From Verrucomicrobiota bacterium (lineage in GTDB: Bacteria; Verrucomicrobiota; Verrucomicrobiia; Opitutales; UBA953), in the NCBI GenBank assembly GCA_005798925.1, contig SYID01000200.1:1-6802 (forward strand): a stretch of 6,802 nucleotides of DNA, read 5' to 3'. Positions 4,956 to 6,802 of this stretch are shown one piece after another (position 1 is the first letter of the stretch; each line of letters starts with the position of its first letter). A program made the translations under genes and the position numbers. Under the pieces are notes generated by a model. It did not search any database and was not told where the DNA came from. It worked only from the letters and a program-made list of their open reading frames with translations.

Positions 4956-5981
4956 TTATTCGCCGAAAAGGGTGCCTTGCGAGGCGACGTCGTCCGCGGC
5001 GGGCGCGGGGTCGGCGTGCAGGTGCCGGGGCGGGCGGGTGACGCGGGCCGCGAGCGCGCGGGCGCGCTCCTGGGCGAGGCGTTCGACCATGCCCGCGAGG
5101 GCGTGGCGGATCCACTTCGGCGTGAAGGCGGCGGCGGAGTAGTCGCAGGGTCCGTAGCCGTGGACGCGGCCGGCCTGGAGGAGCGCGTCGTTCTGCGCGA
5201 ACTCGGCCTCGCTCTCAGGGACGTAGACGGCGAAGGCCTTGCCGCCGTTCTTGCGCAGGAGCGAGAAGACGGGGACGTCGCTGGGGCCGTCGGCGACGTA
5301 GATCATGTTCTCGAAAGGCACGCGCCGGTCCTCGGGGCGGACGACGGCGTTGACGTCGATCTCGGCGTTCTTGTTCGAGCCTTTGTTGATCTCGAAGAGG
5401 AAACGGGTCTTGATCGTGTTGTCGACCATGGCGGCGACCTGCGTGATCTCGGTCGGCAGGTCCAGCGAGAGCTCGTCCTGCTTGGTGAAGTGCGGGGGCA
5501 GGGGGTGCTCGAGGAACTCGCAGCCGTAGATGCCGTCGCAGTGCGCGGCGAGGGAGGTGCCGCGGATCATCTCGGCCAGGCCGGTGCTGATGACGTAGTG
5601 CTCGAGGACCACCTCGAGGTTGTGCTTCCGGCCCAGCTCGCGGACGTGCTCCTTGAGCGCAGGGAAGAACTGGGGCAGGCCGGGGCAGAGCTCGATCTCG
5701 GCGCCGAGCTCGCGGAGCCGGCGGTTGGTGAGGCCCTTCATGAGGCCGGCCTTCACGTAGCTGAGCAGGTGGTTGAGGTAAACGGAGTCCTTCGGGGTCC
5801 GGATGCCCTTGCGGGCGTAAAGGGCGGGCAGCTGGTTCGTCTCCCGCCAGAACTGCTCTTCGTCGACCCCGAAAGCCCTGAAGAGCGGGGTCTGCATGTA
5901 GCCCGGACAGAGGGTCTTGTCGAAGTCCCACACGCAGGTGAGGACGTGGGTGCCGCGAAGCGCGGGTTCCTTGGGCTGCAT
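4956..5981 (-). CDS. HAD-superfamily phosphatase-like protein
   Basis: This 341-residue protein has the haloacid-dehalogenase catalytic set. Motif I is WDFDKT with nucleophile D19, acid/base D21 and T23. A large helical cap with mixed hydrophobic and basic residues spans about 28-120. Motif II is VISTG (S132), and a lysine-bearing segment EINKG (K200) may be motif III. Motif IV is YVADGPSDVP with D231 and D235 for Mg2+. It should therefore be a cytoplasmic Mg2+-dependent phosphomonoesterase of the phosphoserine-phosphatase-like type; the substrate cannot be told. The C-terminal about 55 residues are Ala/Arg/Pro-rich and end in SQGTLFGE, which resembles a sliding-clamp-binding peptide. ATG 5981 is chosen because the catalytic strand begins about 12 residues later as usual; ATG 6038 would add 19 unremarkable residues. 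ftsK follows after 2 bp, so the two are cotranscribed. It diverges from prfA. Family firm, role unknown. Confidence 0.85.
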   Translation of the reverse strand: MQPKEPALRGTHVLTCVWDFDKTLCPGYMQTPLFRAFGVDEEQFWRETNQLPALYARKGIRTPKDSVYLNHLLSYVKAGLMKGLTNRRLRELGAEIELCPGLPQFFPALKEHVRELGRKHNLEVVLEHYVISTGLAEMIRGTSLAAHCDGIYGCEFLEHPLPPHFTKQDELSLDLPTEITQVAAMVDNTIKTRFLFEINKGSNKNAEIDVNAVVRPEDRRVPFENMIYVADGPSDVPVFSLLRKNGGKAFAVYVPESEAEFAQNDALLQAGRVHGYGPCDYSAAAFTPKWIRHALAGMVERLAQERARALAARVTRPPRHLHADPAPAADDVASQGTLFGE

Positions 5982-6088
5982 ATCGGTCGGAAAAGGGATG
6001 AAGGTCGGGCTTGCGGAGCGGAGGCCGCCGCACTCCATTGAATAACGAACGGACGTCTCCTGTCCAAGCCCGATTAACCCCCTCGCCG

Positions 6089-6802
6089 ATGTCCGCCCAC
6101 CCCCTCCGTCCCGACCTGTCCGGCTTCCGCCGCCGCCTGGCCGAGCTCGAAGGGCTGCTCGCCGATCCGGCGACGTTCGGCGACAGCCGCCGCGCGGCCG
6201 CCCTCGGGGCGGAGCTGCGCTTCACGTCCAAGGCCGTCAAGGCCGACGACGTGCTGACCGGGCTGGAAAAGGAGCTCGCCGAGGCCCGGGGGCTGGCCGG
6301 CGAAGCCGATCCGGAGCTGCGCGGGATGGCGGCCGAGGAGATCGCCCGCCTGACCCCGGCGGTCGAGACGGCCCGCGAACAGTTGATCCGGGCCATCATC
6401 CCCCCGGATCCGGATGATTCTCGTAATGCTCTTGTAGAAATCCGCGCCGGCACCGGCGGGGAGGAGGCCTCCCTCTTCGCTGGCGAGCTGCTCCGGGCCT
6501 ACACCCGTTTCGCCGAGAAGCGGGGCTGGAAGCACGAGCTGCTCTCCCTCTCCCACTCCGACCTGGGCGGGGTGCGCGACGCGGTCCTGCTGGTCGAAGG
6601 CGAAGGCGCCATGGCCCTGCTCCGCCACGAGGCCGGCGTGCACCGGGTCCAGCGCGTGCCCGCCACCGAGGCTTCGGGGCGCGTCCACACGTCCGCCGCG
6701 ACGGTCGCGGTCCTGCCCGAGGCCGAGGAGGCCGAGGTGGTCCTGAAACCCGAAGACCTCGACATGTCCGTGGCGCGCGCGAGCGGCGCCGGCGGCCAGC
6801 AC
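6089..6802 (+). CDS. prfA: Peptide chain release factor 1, N-terminal two thirds (cut by window edge)
   Basis: RF1 recognises UAA and UAG in the ribosomal A site and triggers peptide release. The visible 238 codons cover the helical domain 1 (about 1-100), the DPDDSRNALVEIRAGTGGEEA junction (107-127), and domain 2 with HRVQRVPATEASGRVHTSAATVAVLP (185-210). They end with SGAGGQH, the catalytic GGQ being 235-237 and His238 the last codon in the window. The PAT tripeptide (191-193) is the stop-codon-reading motif of RF1 and rules out RF2. Numbering agrees closely with E. coli RF1. ATG 6089 gives an N terminus of normal length; no Shine-Dalgarno motif lies upstream (the preceding bases are C-rich). 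The gene diverges from the HAD-ftsK unit with 107 bp between starts. Nine consecutive codons (109-117) end in A or T, unlike the rest of the gene. In many bacteria prmC, the methylase of the GGQ glutamine, follows; that would lie outside. Confidence 0.96.
   Translation, partial: MSAHPLRPDLSGFRRRLAELEGLLADPATFGDSRRAAALGAELRFTSKAVKADDVLTGLEKELAEARGLAGEADPELRGMAAEEIARLTPAVETAREQLIRAIIPPDPDDSRNALVEIRAGTGGEEASLFAGELLRAYTRFAEKRGWKHELLSLSHSDLGGVRDAVLLVEGEGAMALLRHEAGVHRVQRVPATEASGRVHTSAATVAVLPEAEEAEVVLKPEDLDMSVARASGAGGQH

Noticed and set aside
4954..5115. Longer ftsK frame starting at 5115
   Set aside because: The extra 54 residues are Arg/Pro-rich and lie wholly inside the 3' end of the HAD gene; the ATG at 4953 fits the 2-bp operon junction.
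2689..5142. An 817-codon open frame on the plus strand, antisense to ftsK
   Set aside because: Its translation is Gly/Asp/Glu/Val/Leu/Arg-rich with no domain. It is the stop-poor shadow expected opposite a gene with G/C-ending codons, and the opposite strand encodes a complete FtsK.
5982..6038. Longer HAD protein starting at ATG 6038
   Set aside because: The 19 added residues are not needed for the fold. The upstream TTGGAC/TTATTC pair is too weak a promoter to decide the matter, so this start remains a minor alternative.
4977..6041. A 354-codon open frame on the plus strand, antisense to the HAD gene
   Set aside because: It has the same antisense-shadow composition, and the minus strand carries all HAD catalytic motifs.
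6074..6802. A 242-codon open frame antisense to prfA
   Set aside because: The plus strand encodes an unmistakable RF1 with PAT and GGQ motifs; the antisense frame has no recognisable domain.

Overview
This is a GC-rich bacterial chromosomal segment with standard-code genes. All three stop codons are used, and the window carries RF1, which reads UAA and UAG. GC content is roughly two thirds by eye. The organism is probably a didermal or otherwise envelope-rich bacterium known mainly from genomes. The sequence gives no secure taxonomic marker; Elusimicrobiota or another deep-branching GC-rich lineage is only a guess. None of the seven visible start codons is preceded by a recognisable Shine-Dalgarno motif.

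Layout, left to right. (1) 1-587, minus: the N-terminal 195 codons of a SulP-family anion transporter, cut by the window edge. (2) 707-1836, plus, divergent from SulP: a small four-helix membrane protein of the DUF486/DMT family, then two small predicted secreted proteins that are Ala/Pro/Lys-rich and of low complexity. The first of these has a promoter-like sequence placed so that its mRNA would be leaderless. (3) 1837-2355: a 519-bp gene-free region between convergent genes. It is packed with repeats: a palindromic 30-nt sequence present twice, a ~120-bp imperfect inverted repeat, an 84-bp element with 10-bp terminal inverted repeats and internal hairpins, and degenerate GAGGAC-type repeats near both ends. 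(4) 2356-5981, minus: a two-gene unit with 2 bp between the genes, a HAD-superfamily phosphatase-like protein followed by the DNA translocase FtsK. (5) 6089-6802, plus, divergent from the HAD gene: prfA (release factor 1), cut by the window edge just after its catalytic GGQ motif.

The genes are mostly housekeeping: chromosome segregation at division, translation termination and ion transport. I see no defence system, phage, IS transposase, CRISPR array, tRNA or rRNA. The least explained material is the repeat-rich intergenic region beside ftsK. Next come the apparent absence of Shine-Dalgarno sequences, and a possible sliding-clamp-binding motif at the end of the HAD protein encoded just upstream of ftsK.
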